Shown here in pieces: positions 26,880 through 34,209 of a stretch of DNA of 47,421 bases. The stretch is taken from contig JAFLDL010000037.1 of assembly GCA_017302435.1 (NCBI GenBank), positions 1 to 47,421 on the forward strand, written 5' to 3'. Position 1 is the first letter of the stretch. Every line of letters begins with the position of its first letter. Under the pieces are notes generated by a model. It was not told where the DNA came from. It ran no database searches and saw only the letters and a program-made list of their open reading frames with translations. Made by a program: the position numbers and the translations under genes. This DNA is from Candidatus Accumulibacter necessarius (GTDB lineage: Bacteria > Pseudomonadota > Gammaproteobacteria > Burkholderiales > Rhodocyclaceae).

Positions 26880-27533
26880 ATGGACGACAATCAAACCGAA
26901 GACAACAAGCCCATTTTCCGCCGTCTCTATGAGCGCGTCTTCCCAACCGTTGCCGACTTCTTCGGCATGCTCGCCGAGCAGAGCGCGAACGCGGCGGAGA
27001 CCACCCGCCTGCTGGTCGAGTTCATGGAAACCGGCGACGTTTCGGTCAGCCAGAGGGTCCGCGACGACGAGCACGAAGCCGACCGGATCAAGGCCGCGAA
27101 CCTCAGTGTCCTGAGCGACGCCTTCTCGACACCGGTCGACCGTGAAGACCTCTTCCGGGCGATCACGACCCTTGACGACATCGTCAATTACTGCAAGTCG
27201 ACGGTTGTCGAGATGGACATGCTGAACCTTCAACCGGACAAGCACAGCCTGCAGATGGCACTGCACATCCGCGAAGGCGCCGATGCTCTGGCCAAGGGTT
27301 TTGCCCGCTTGGCAACCGACCCGGCTGCCGCTGGCATCGACGCCAACGCCGCCAGGAAAGCCGAACGGACTTCCGAAAAAGCCTATCGGCGAGCGATTGT
27401 CGAGCTCTTCCAGGGTGACGATTACCTCAACATGTTCAAGCGTCGTGAGACCTATCGCCACATGTCGAATGCCGCTGACCGCGTCGCCGATGCCGCGCGC
27501 GCGCTGAACAACATCGTCGTCAAGTTGTGCTGA
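26880..27533 (+). CDS. DUF47 (PhoU-like) family protein
   Basis: A 217-residue all-helical protein of the DUF47/YkaA family. Its repeated helix pattern includes VRDDEHEADRIKAANLSVLSDAF (as VRDDEHEADRI near 60-70), TPVDREDLFRAITTLDDIVNYC and a C-terminal MSNAADRVADAARALNNIVVKLC. These carry the E/D-x3-D motifs that bind metal clusters in PhoU-like proteins. It is cytosolic and probably modulates the adjacent PiT transporter. The ATG follows aggagatgaacc. It is co-transcribed with the transporter (15-base gap). Confidence 0.92.
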   Translation: MDDNQTEDNKPIFRRLYERVFPTVADFFGMLAEQSANAAETTRLLVEFMETGDVSVSQRVRDDEHEADRIKAANLSVLSDAFSTPVDREDLFRAITTLDDIVNYCKSTVVEMDMLNLQPDKHSLQMALHIREGADALAKGFARLATDPAAAGIDANAARKAERTSEKAYRRAIVELFQGDDYLNMFKRRETYRHMSNAADRVADAARALNNIVVKLC

Positions 27534-27620
27534 TAAGGCACTGCAGCGGTTGGGGTTGTGTTTGGCAAGCGATAGGGCTAGAGTGAGGACGCCAATGTCG
27601 GCAGCAACAAGGAGAAGCGT

Positions 27621-27752
27621 ATGGGGAAACTGACCGCCGGCGTGTTGGCCCTGGGGCTGGCGCTATCGAGTGCATATGCTGTCGCCTGCTCGTCTGAGAA
27701 AGCCAAGGACGGGCAAACCGAGATGAGCACTCCGGCAAAACCCAAGAGCTGA
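27621..27752 (+). CDS. Tiny exported protein, possible lipoprotein
   Basis: A 43-residue protein: a signal peptide (MGKLTAGVLALGLALSSAYA) followed by AVACSSEKAKDG and a polar tail ending PAKPKS. The cysteine at residue 23 sits in AVAC, a weak lipobox because the -3 position is alanine. The start has a good Shine-Dalgarno (aaggaga, 6 bases upstream), and a strong terminator follows 21 bases after the stop, which makes a real short gene likely. Function unknown. Confidence 0.7.
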   Translation: MGKLTAGVLALGLALSSAYAVACSSEKAKDGQTEMSTPAKPKS

Positions 27753-27773
27753 CCTGTCGGTGTTTGCAATACG

Positions 27774-27814
27774 CGCGGCGCGTGCCTCTGGTATCGCGCC
27801 GCGTTTGCTTTCTT
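27774..27814 (+). terminator. Strong intrinsic terminator after the tiny exported protein gene
   Basis: cgcggcgcg (27774-27782) and cgcgccgcg (27795-27803) form a perfect 9-bp GC stem with a 12-base loop, followed by tttgctttctt. It ends the phosphate/exported-protein transcript before rlmI. Confidence 0.8.
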
Positions 27815-27929
27815 GGCTGTGTTGCCGGCATAGCGGCCTTCGGGTCCGAGCAGATTGATCCCTGGCATACACTGCGCTGCTCGAAACACATTACCGTCCG
27901 GTCGCCAGGCCGGGCGCGGGATATTCAGC

Positions 27930-29120
27930 ATGGCCCAACTCGTTCTTCTCCCCGGCAAGGATCGCTCGCTTGCTCGCCGTCACCCCTGGATTTTCGCTGC
28001 TGCAGTCGAAAGGCTCAGTGGCCGCGTACGGCCCGGTGATACGGTCGAGGTCTTGGCTGCCAACGGACGGCCCCTGGCGAAGGCGGCATGGAGCCCGCAG
28101 TCGAAAATCCGAGCCAGGGTGTGGACCTTTGATCCGGAGGAGATCGTTGACAATGCCTTCTTCAAGCGCTGCATTTACGCCGCCGTCGAACGTCGCCGGT
28201 TGACCCCCGAGCTGCATCGGCAGGAAGGTTTGCGGCTGATTCACGGTGAGTCCGACGGCTTGCCTGGCCTGATTGCGGATCGTTATGGCGACACCGTCGT
28301 CCTGCAACTGACGGCTGCCGGCCCGGAGAAATGGCGCCAGGCGATCGTTGGCGCACTGCAGCAGGCGAGCGGCTGTACGCGCATCTACGAGCGATCGGAC
28401 TCAAACGTTCGTCGGCTCGAGGGGCTGGAGCCAGTCACCGGTTGGGTGCTCGGCGAGGCGCCGGAAGAAGCGCTGACCATCCTCGAAAACGGCGTCCGCA
28501 TGCAGGTCGACGTCGTGACTGGCCACAAGACGGGATTCTATCTGGACCAGCGCGATAATCGCCTGCTGACGCGTGAACTCGCTAAGGATCGCGCAACGCT
28601 CAACTGCTTCTGCTATACCGGCGGTTTTTCGCTACAGGCTCTCGCCGGAGGCGCCAGCCGGGTATTGTCGATCGATTCCTCTGGACCTGCGTTGGCGACA
28701 GCCATGGGCAACCTGGCGCTCAACCCGCAACTCGATGAGAGCCTTGCGGAATGGCGTGAGGCCGACGTGTTCAACGAGTTGCGCGTGCTTCGGAAGGAGG
28801 GGCAGCGTTTCGACCTGGTGATTCTTGATCCGCCAAAATTCGCCCCTTCAGCCGCGCATGCCGAGCGCGCGGCGCGCGCCTACCGGGACATCAACGCGTT
28901 CGGCTTTCGCCTGCTCAATCCCGGTGGCCTGCTGATGACCTACTCGTGTTCTGGTGGCATTCGCAGCGAGCACTTCCAGCAGATCGTTGCCGATGCGGCG
29001 GTCCACGCAGGATGCGAGGGACGCATCCTGCGCCGCCTTGCGGCGCCGCCCGACCACCCGGTGGCGCTCCACTTCAGTGAGGGTGAGTATCTCAAGGGCC
29101 TGCTTTGCCAGGTCGACTGA
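27930..29120 (+). CDS. rlmI: 23S rRNA (cytosine-1962-C5)-methyltransferase RlmI
   Basis: SAM-dependent m5C methyltransferase acting on 23S rRNA. The 396-residue length equals that of E. coli RlmI. An N-terminal PUA domain (LPGKDRSLARRHPWIFAAAV and SGRVRPGDTVEV, residues about 7-75) is followed by the EEHUD-type linker. The methyltransferase domain has GHKTGFYLDQRDNR near 193-206, NCFCYTGGFSLQAL near 222-235, DPPKFAPS near 299-306 and a conserved SCSGG near 338. ATG 27930 opens directly into the PUA domain; the frame continues 25 codons upstream without conservation. The substrate is inferred from RlmI. Confidence 0.9.
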   Translation: MAQLVLLPGKDRSLARRHPWIFAAAVERLSGRVRPGDTVEVLAANGRPLAKAAWSPQSKIRARVWTFDPEEIVDNAFFKRCIYAAVERRRLTPELHRQEGLRLIHGESDGLPGLIADRYGDTVVLQLTAAGPEKWRQAIVGALQQASGCTRIYERSDSNVRRLEGLEPVTGWVLGEAPEEALTILENGVRMQVDVVTGHKTGFYLDQRDNRLLTRELAKDRATLNCFCYTGGFSLQALAGGASRVLSIDSSGPALATAMGNLALNPQLDESLAEWREADVFNELRVLRKEGQRFDLVILDPPKFAPSAAHAERAARAYRDINAFGFRLLNPGGLLMTYSCSGGIRSEHFQQIVADAAVHAGCEGRILRRLAAPPDHPVALHFSEGEYLKGLLCQVD

Positions 29121-29126
29121 AAACGC

Positions 29127-29738
29127 TCAACCACCCCCCCAGATCTGTTTCAGTCGCGCATCGCGGCCACACGACAGGCGATAGTAGGCATAGCGGACCG
29201 AGTTCTTCTTGTAGTAGTCCTGGTGATACTCCTCGGCCGGGTAGAAGGTTGAGGCGGCAATGATCTCGGTCTCGATACGTGCCACCTTGCCGCTCGCCCG
29301 CAGCGCGTCGCGACTGGCTTCGGCAGCCTGGCGTTCGCCTTCGTTCTGCCAGTAGATGCCGCTGCGGTACTGCGTGCCGATGTCACAGAACTGCCGGTTC
29401 TTGACCGTCGGGTCGATGCTCCGCCAGAAGTGGTCGAGCAGTTGCGGATAGCTGACCTTTCGCGGATCGTAGCTGACGCGGATGGCTTCGGTGTGACCGG
29501 TGCCGCCTGCGCTGACCTGCTCGTAGGTCGGGTTGACCGTTCTGCCTGCGGTATAGCCGGATTCGGCGGCAATGACTCCCGGTAGCTTCTCGAAGTCCGC
29601 CTCGCTGCACCAGAAGCAGCCGCCAGCGAAAATCGCTGTCTTGGTCTCGGGTGTCTTGCCGGTACCCGGGTCTGCTGCACCGGTGCGACTGGCGATCACG
29701 AGCAGCAATAGCGTGGCAAGAAACCGGCGTGTCCTCAT
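29127..29738 (-). CDS. msrA: Peptide-methionine (S)-S-oxide reductase, exported
   Basis: Reduces the S-epimer of methionine sulfoxide. 203 residues with an N-terminal Sec signal peptide (MRTRRFLATLLLLVIASRTGA), so it is predicted to be periplasmic. The catalytic cysteine is in FAGGCFWCSEADFEKLPGV near residues 38-56, and a resolving cysteine lies in the C-terminal YYRLSCGRD. HYSGIYW-like QYRSGIYWQNE and GTGHTEAIRVSYDP complete the family pattern. The start overlaps the msrB stop by 4 bases, giving one transcriptional unit with both stereospecificities outside the cytoplasm. Confidence 0.94.
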   Translation of the reverse strand: MRTRRFLATLLLLVIASRTGAADPGTGKTPETKTAIFAGGCFWCSEADFEKLPGVIAAESGYTAGRTVNPTYEQVSAGGTGHTEAIRVSYDPRKVSYPQLLDHFWRSIDPTVKNRQFCDIGTQYRSGIYWQNEGERQAAEASRDALRASGKVARIETEIIAASTFYPAEEYHQDYYKKNSVRYAYYRLSCGRDARLKQIWGGG

Positions 29739-30247
29739 GTACGTAATTCCGGCAGCTTCTCAGCTCTCGCCACGAACTGCAGCGCCACGCCGTTGTTGCA
29801 GTAGCGCTTGCCCGTCGGTTTGGGGCCGTCATTGAAAACGTGGCCCTGATGCCCGCCGCAGCGGCTGCAGTGGTACTCGGTGCGGGGATAGATCAGCTTG
29901 AAGTCGGTTCGAGTCGCGACCGCTCCCGGCAGATGCTGCCAGAAGCTCGGCCAGCCGGTACCGCTTTCGTATTTTGTCGAGCTGTCGAAAAGCGGTAGGT
30001 AGCAGGCGGCACAAACGAAGGTGCCGTCGCGTTTCTCCTGATTCAGGGGGCTGCTGCCGGCGCGTTCGGTGTCCTCCTCAAAGAGGACGCGATAGGCTGG
30101 CAGTGGCAACAGGGTTGCCCATTCGGCCTTTGACTTCTGCAGCTTGCTGCCAGCGCTGTCGCCAGCCCAGCTGGGGCCGGGTGCGGCTACGGGCAGGGCG
30201 AAGGCGGATATCCCACCCAGCCATTTCAGTGATTGACGACGATCCAT
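29735..30247 (-). CDS. msrB: Peptide-methionine (R)-S-oxide reductase with Tat-type signal
   Basis: Reduces the R-epimer of methionine sulfoxide. 170 residues from ATG 30247, chosen because ggagaga precedes it; a second in-frame ATG lies at 30259. The N-terminus DRRQSLKWLGGISAFALP has a twin-arginine motif and hydrophobic stretch, indicating Tat export. The catalytic domain has zinc cysteines in CAACYLPLF and CSRCGGHQGHVF, and the active cysteine in KRYCNNGVALQF near the end. Tat export fits a protein that folds around zinc first. It overlaps msrA by 4 bases. Confidence 0.93.
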   Translation of the reverse strand: MDRRQSLKWLGGISAFALPVAAPGPSWAGDSAGSKLQKSKAEWATLLPLPAYRVLFEEDTERAGSSPLNQEKRDGTFVCAACYLPLFDSSTKYESGTGWPSFWQHLPGAVATRTDFKLIYPRTEYHCSRCGGHQGHVFNDGPKPTGKRYCNNGVALQFVARAEKLPELRT

Positions 30248-30527
30248 GACTCTCTCCATAAGAAGCGTATTTGTCCGGGTCAGACGGTCAGCCGCGCCTG
30301 GCGTTCGCTATGAGAATTGGCTCGGGGCACGCTGATCCACCGTTTCCCGGTCATCCTAGCCACGCCAGCCTTACCTCCTTTCGGCCGAAAAGCACTGGGA
30401 CAGTTCCCCAAGTCGGTACTCTTTCCGGCGGAGAACGGAAGCTCGACGAATGGTCGTCTGCAGGGGAGGAAACCTTACGCCTTTCTTCCGATCGCAAGGA
30501 TTCGACCTTGCGGTAACGCCGGATAGC

Positions 30528-30542
30528 TGCAACTGCGTTGCA
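30528..30542. promoter_or_regulatory. Perfect palindrome over the Zur-like gene promoter, candidate operator
   Basis: tgcaac (30528-30533) - tgc - gttgca (30537-30542) is a perfect 6-3-6 inverted repeat. It overlaps the putative -35 hexamer (30538-30543), the right place for repression. A Fur-family regulator gene lies 33 bases downstream, so autoregulation is plausible. It does not match the classical E. coli Zur box, so the link is inferred. Confidence 0.5.
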
Positions 30543-30567
30543 TGTGCTTGTGGGCTGTGCTTAAATT
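30538..30567 (+). promoter_or_regulatory. Putative promoter of the Zur-like regulator, possibly leaderless
   Basis: TTGCAT (30538-30543) and TAAATT (30562-30567) are separated by 18 bases. The expected transcription start is close to the ATG at 30575, and no Shine-Dalgarno is visible. Confidence 0.45.
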
Positions 30568-30574
30568 CGCAGCC

Positions 30575-31030
30575 ATGATGACTGTCCTGAACCCGTCTGT
30601 CGACTCGCCTGCAGAAGCTGAAGCCGCGGCGCTGCTGATTCGCCGGACCGGCGCGCGCGCCACGCCGGCGCGGGTCCGTGTCCTGCGGCTGCTGCATGCT
30701 GCGCCGGCGGCGTTGACTCATCACGACATCGAGCAGGGGCTCGGCGATTTGGCTCTCGATCGCGTCACCCTGTATCGGGTGCTCGACTGGCTGGTCGAGA
30801 GTGGGCTGGCGCACCGCAATACCGATGCACAAAGGGTGTTCCGCTTTTCCGCTGCAGCCATCGGTGAGCATGCGGCACATACGCATTTCCGCTGTGAGGA
30901 TTGCGGGCGTGTTTTCTGTCTCGAGGCTGCACCGCCAGAGCCCCCGAGGTTGCCGGACGGCTTTTCGCTGTCACGCATCGAACTCGATCTGCGGGGACGT
31001 TGCGCCAGGTGTACCGGAGGGAACCGATGA
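30575..31030 (+). CDS. Fur-family transcriptional regulator, probably Zur-like
   Basis: A 151-residue metal-dependent repressor of the Fur family. The winged-helix DNA-binding part spans about 20-90, with LDRVTLYRVLDWLVESGL as the recognition-helix region (61-78). The metal part has HAAHTHFRCEDCGRVFC with H99, H102, H104, C107, C110 and C115, and a C-terminal CARC (C143, C146). It differs from the canonical fur at 46716 and sits directly upstream of a ZNG1/CobW-type GTPase, so zinc is the likely metal. Starts at 30575 and 30578 (ATGATG) are both possible. Its stop overlaps a 30-codon ORF by 4 bases. Confidence 0.85.
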   Translation: MMTVLNPSVDSPAEAEAAALLIRRTGARATPARVRVLRLLHAAPAALTHHDIEQGLGDLALDRVTLYRVLDWLVESGLAHRNTDAQRVFRFSAAAIGEHAAHTHFRCEDCGRVFCLEAAPPEPPRLPDGFSLSRIELDLRGRCARCTGGNR

Positions 31031-31119
31031 GCAGCGCCACGACGATTCCGGCGGTTCGCTACGGCGAGAAAGCTCGCGATAGAAATCTCGAGCAGGGCTT
31101 CAAGCAGTGCCTGCGCTAG
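31027..31119 (+). CDS. 30-codon ORF bridging the regulator and the GTPase
   Basis: The ATG overlaps the regulator stop (ATGA), and the frame reads MSSATTIPAVRYGEKARD then RNLEQGFKQCLR before TAG. It overlaps the GTG start of the GTPase by 13 bases, so it could couple translation across the unit. It has one cysteine and no metal motif. It may be a real small protein, a coupling leader, or chance; sequence alone cannot decide. Confidence 0.35.
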   Translation: MSSATTIPAVRYGEKARDRNLEQGFKQCLR

Positions 31120-32168
31120 ACCAGCAGCGGGCAATCCCGGTGACCGTCCTGACCGGGTTTCTCGGGGCCGGGAAGACGACGCTGCTCAACCGTCTTTTGC
31201 GGCAGCCGGCGCTGGCCAACGCCGCAGTGCTGATCAATGAGTTTGGCGATGTCGCGCTCGACCACCATCTGGTCGACAAGGTTGACGAAAGCATCGTCGT
31301 TCTCCCGTCCGGATGCCTTTGCTGCAGCGTGCGGGGTGAGTTGGCGCGTAGTCTGCGCGAGCTGTTCATGCGCCGCCTGCGGCGCGAGATTCCTGCTTTC
31401 TCGCGCGTGCTGATTGAGACCAGCGGCCTTGCTGATCCGGCACCGGTACTCTACACGCTGCTCGAGGATTTCTTCATTGCCGAGCGCTTTCGCATTGACG
31501 GGGTCGCTACGGCGGTCGACGTCACTCACGCCAGTCGTCAGCTCGGGTACCATTTCGAGGCGGTTCGGCAGGTAGCGATGGCCGACCGGCTGTTGCTTAC
31601 CAAATGTGACCTGTCGACGCCCGACGAGATTGCCGGCGTCGCCCGTCGTCTGGCCCGCATCAACCCCGGTGCGCCGCAGATCGAGGTGCGAATGGGGGCC
31701 ATCGGCGCCGAGCAGTTGATGGGCTGCGGGCTATATGATCCGGCCAGCAAGACCGCCGACGTGCGTCGCTGGCTGGCCGACGAAAGAGTGGCGGCGGCAC
31801 GTCGCAGCGACCCGGTGACGCACGTACATGACGTCAACCGCCACGATGCCCTGGTGCATGCTTTCGTATTGCGCTTCGAGCAGCCGTTTGCCTGGCCGGA
31901 GTTTGCTGAAGCGATCGACGTCCTGCTCGCTACCTGCGGCGAGCGCATCCTGCGCGTCAAAGGCCTGATCAGTGTCGAAGGCGAGCCCGGACCGCGGGTC
32001 GTGCAATGCGTCCAGCACATGCGTTACCCGGAATCGACGCTGCCCAGCTGGCCGGATGATCACCATCAGAGCCGTCTGGTGTTCATCGTCCGGGCGCTGG
32101 CACGGGACATTGTCGAACAGGCCTTCGTCATGTTCTGTGGTGCTGCTGCGCTGGCTGAAGCCGATTGA
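31107..32168 (+). CDS. CobW/ZNG1-type GTPase, putative zinc metallochaperone
   Basis: A 353-residue G3E GTPase of the COG0523 family. The P-loop GFLGAGKT is at 17-24, and the metal-binding CLCC (C-x-C-C) is at 70-73 in PSGCLCCSV. The family switch ETSGLADPAPV is near 104-114, and the LLTKCDLS guanine-specificity motif near 163-170 (TKxD). The C-terminal CobW_C domain follows (about 245-345). Family members deliver zinc or other metals to client enzymes under limitation; pairing with a Zur-like gene supports zinc. The GTG start is inside the upstream 30-codon ORF, and a terminator-like hairpin overlaps the stop. Confidence 0.9.
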   Translation: MPALDQQRAIPVTVLTGFLGAGKTTLLNRLLRQPALANAAVLINEFGDVALDHHLVDKVDESIVVLPSGCLCCSVRGELARSLRELFMRRLRREIPAFSRVLIETSGLADPAPVLYTLLEDFFIAERFRIDGVATAVDVTHASRQLGYHFEAVRQVAMADRLLLTKCDLSTPDEIAGVARRLARINPGAPQIEVRMGAIGAEQLMGCGLYDPASKTADVRRWLADERVAAARRSDPVTHVHDVNRHDALVHAFVLRFEQPFAWPEFAEAIDVLLATCGERILRVKGLISVEGEPGPRVVQCVQHMRYPESTLPSWPDDHHQSRLVFIVRALARDIVEQAFVMFCGAAALAEAD

Positions 32169-32188
32169 AGTGGTCGCGGTCGGCTTTT
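32159..32188 (+). terminator. Probable terminator at the end of the GTPase gene
   Basis: agccgat (32159-32165) pairs with gtcggct (32179-32185), with one G-T pair, around a 13-base loop, followed by TTTTCTC. The left arm includes the last codons of the gene. Confidence 0.4.
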
Positions 32189-32334
32189 CTCGAGGTCGCG
32201 GTTGCCCGTGTTCAGATCCCGCCGGCGGCCTGCGCCCGGGAGTGCCGCATGGGTGCTGGCCGATAAAGCCCGGTGGCGGCACTGCTGAAGGCGCTAGAAT
32301 TCGGCATTACTTCCGCTTTTCGAACCCCGGCCCG

Positions 32335-32916
32335 ATGTTTCCGACCGAATTCTTTCTGACCCTGCTTCGCCACCCGGCAACCCCCGCCCCGGTCGTACGC
32401 TCGATCGAAGTGCACGCCGCGCGCACCGTCGACGGTGGTCTTGAGTTTGCCTATTGCCTGCGCGGGGATATGGCGCGTCTACTGATTCCGGAGCCGCAGA
32501 AACCGGGCTGTACGGATGGACTCTGGGAGCACAGCTGTTTCGAGGCCTTTGTTGGTGTCCGCGGCCAACCAGCCTATCGTGAGTTCAACTTCTCTCCGTC
32601 GGGTCATTGGGCCGCCTACGCTTTCTCCGCTTATCGCCAGCGCGACGAAGCACTGCGCCTGCTGGTGCCGCCACAGATTACTGCCAGGCTGTCCGCGGGC
32701 CGGCTTGAACTGGCAGCGGTGGTGCCGGCTGTTGTGCTGCCGCCAATGGCCGGCGCTGCGACGCTGCAGGTCGGCCTTGCTGCGGTCGTCGAAGCCATCG
32801 ATACCATCGATGGTAGCCATAGCTACTGGGCCCTGCGCCATCCGGCCGCTTTGCCCGATTTCCACCATCGCGCCAGCTTTGCCCTCGAACTGGCTCCGCC
32901 GCGCGAATTTGCCTGA
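32335..32916 (+). CDS. DOMON-like (MurB-like subgroup) domain protein
   Basis: A 193-residue beta-sandwich protein without signal peptide. The stretch DGLWEHSCFEAFVGV near 62-76, followed by YREFNFSPSGHWAAYAFSAYR near 82-102 (given in pieces: YREFNFSPSGHW, AAYAFSAYR), is the hallmark of the DOMON-like group first noted near murB in proteobacteria. The C-terminal SYWALRHPAALPDFHH is also conserved. Its biochemical role is not established; relatives bind sugars or redox groups. ATG 32335 opens the domain; the frame is open further left but there it overlaps the GTPase gene. It is 11 bases before namZ and surely co-transcribed. Confidence 0.8.
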   Translation: MFPTEFFLTLLRHPATPAPVVRSIEVHAARTVDGGLEFAYCLRGDMARLLIPEPQKPGCTDGLWEHSCFEAFVGVRGQPAYREFNFSPSGHWAAYAFSAYRQRDEALRLLVPPQITARLSAGRLELAAVVPAVVLPPMAGAATLQVGLAAVVEAIDTIDGSHSYWALRHPAALPDFHHRASFALELAPPREFA

Positions 32917-32927
32917 AGGGACCCAGG

Positions 32928-34139
32928 ATGCCCGCGCTGGAGTTCGGACTTGATCGCCTGCTCACCGACCCGCAGCTGCGCGAGCCTCTGCATGGCCGAC
33001 GAGTGGCCCTGCTGGCTCACCCGGCCTCGGTCAGCAGCGACCTGATTCACGCCCTTGACGCCCTGGCCGCGTTGCCAGATCTCCGGATGGCCGCTGCCTT
33101 CGGCCCGCAGCATGGCTTGCGCGGCGACAAACAGGACAACATGGTCGAGTCACCGGAGTTTCTCGATCCGGTGCACCACATCCCGGTATTCAGCCTATAT
33201 GGCACCGTGCGGCGCCCGACGGCCGAGATGATGGCTACGTTCGATGTGTTGCTGATCGATCTGCAGGACCTTGGTTGCCGCATCTACACTTTTGTCACCA
33301 CCCTCCGCTACGTACTCGAAGCCGCGGCCACGCATGGTAAGGCGGTCTGGATACTCGATCGTCCCAACCCGGCGGGACGTCCGGTGGAAGGGTTGCTGCT
33401 GCGTCCCGGCTGGGAGAGTTTCGTCGGCGCCGGGCCCCTACCGATGCGCCACGGTTTGACGATGGGCGAGCTGGCGTGCTGGTTCATCAGCACCCTTGAT
33501 CTCGATATCGACTGCACGGTGATCAAGATGCACGGTTGGGCGCCTACTGCGGCGCCAGGCTACGGCTGGCCGGTCGGTGAGAGAAGCTGGATCAACCCCA
33601 GCCCGAACGCGCCGAACCTGTCGATGGCGCGCAGCTATGCCGGCACCGTCATGCTCGAAGGGAGCACCCTTTCTGAAGGCCGTGGTACGACCCGCCCGCT
33701 GGAGCTCTTTGGCGCGCCGGATCTCGACGCGCGCCGCTTGATTACTGCAATGTACGCCCTTGCCCCGAACTGGCTGCTCGGCTGTCGACTGCGCGAATGC
33801 TGGTTCGAGCCGACATTTCACAAGCACGCCGGCAAGCTGTGCCACGGCGTGCAGATTCACGTCGACGATGGCGCCTACGAGCATGCAGCATTCCGCCCCT
33901 GGCGCCTGCAAAGCCTGGCTTTCAAGGCGTTGCGGCAGCTACGGCCAGATTACCCCCTGTGGCGCGATTTTGCCTACGAATATGAATTCGACCGTTTGGC
34001 CATCGACCTGATCAATGGCTCGCCACTGCTGCGTGAGTGGGTGGATGACCCGGCGGCAATGCCAGCCGACCTCGATGCTCTGAGTTCGGGGGACGAGGAA
34101 AGGTGGAAACAGGCGCGAAGCGAGTTTCTGCTGTACTGA
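32928..34139 (+). CDS. namZ: NamZ-type exo-beta-N-acetylmuramidase (DUF1343)
   Basis: A 403-residue protein of the DUF1343 family, whose characterised member NamZ (B. subtilis YbbC) removes terminal MurNAc from peptidoglycan fragments. Family blocks: FGLDRLL near 6-12, VALLAHPASV near 26-35, FGPQHGLRGDKQDNM near 59-73, LIDLQDLGCRIYTFVTTL near 108-125, ILDRPNPAGRPVEG near 141-154 and the EGRGTTRPLELFGAP block near 250-264. No signal peptide is present, so the enzyme should be cytosolic and act on imported muropeptides. It pairs with the DOMON-like gene and converges with glmM, which makes glucosamine-1-phosphate for the same wall. Confidence 0.9.
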   Translation: MPALEFGLDRLLTDPQLREPLHGRRVALLAHPASVSSDLIHALDALAALPDLRMAAAFGPQHGLRGDKQDNMVESPEFLDPVHHIPVFSLYGTVRRPTAEMMATFDVLLIDLQDLGCRIYTFVTTLRYVLEAAATHGKAVWILDRPNPAGRPVEGLLLRPGWESFVGAGPLPMRHGLTMGELACWFISTLDLDIDCTVIKMHGWAPTAAPGYGWPVGERSWINPSPNAPNLSMARSYAGTVMLEGSTLSEGRGTTRPLELFGAPDLDARRLITAMYALAPNWLLGCRLRECWFEPTFHKHAGKLCHGVQIHVDDGAYEHAAFRPWRLQSLAFKALRQLRPDYPLWRDFAYEYEFDRLAIDLINGSPLLREWVDDPAAMPADLDALSSGDEERWKQARSEFLLY

Positions 34140-34209
34140 TGCCTATACTATAAACTCAGGCCGACCACCATAACGCCTGGTATGGGCTGTTTGCCGCCCA
34201 CGCGGTGGG

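Larger units (their letters stand above)
30248..30574. other. 327-base gene-free divergent region between msrB and the Zur-like gene
   Basis: No gene is supported here. It contains the msrB upstream region on the minus strand, a 12-bp perfect palindrome tttcggccgaaa (30379-30390), and, next to the Zur-like gene, a 15-bp palindrome and promoter (30528-30567). The middle part (about 30395-30500) shows nothing I could identify. Confidence 0.5.

Noticed and set aside
30379-30390. 12-bp perfect palindrome tttcggccgaaa
   Set aside because: It is far from both start codons, has no spacer typical of an operator, and can arise by chance; left as a note in the gap entry.
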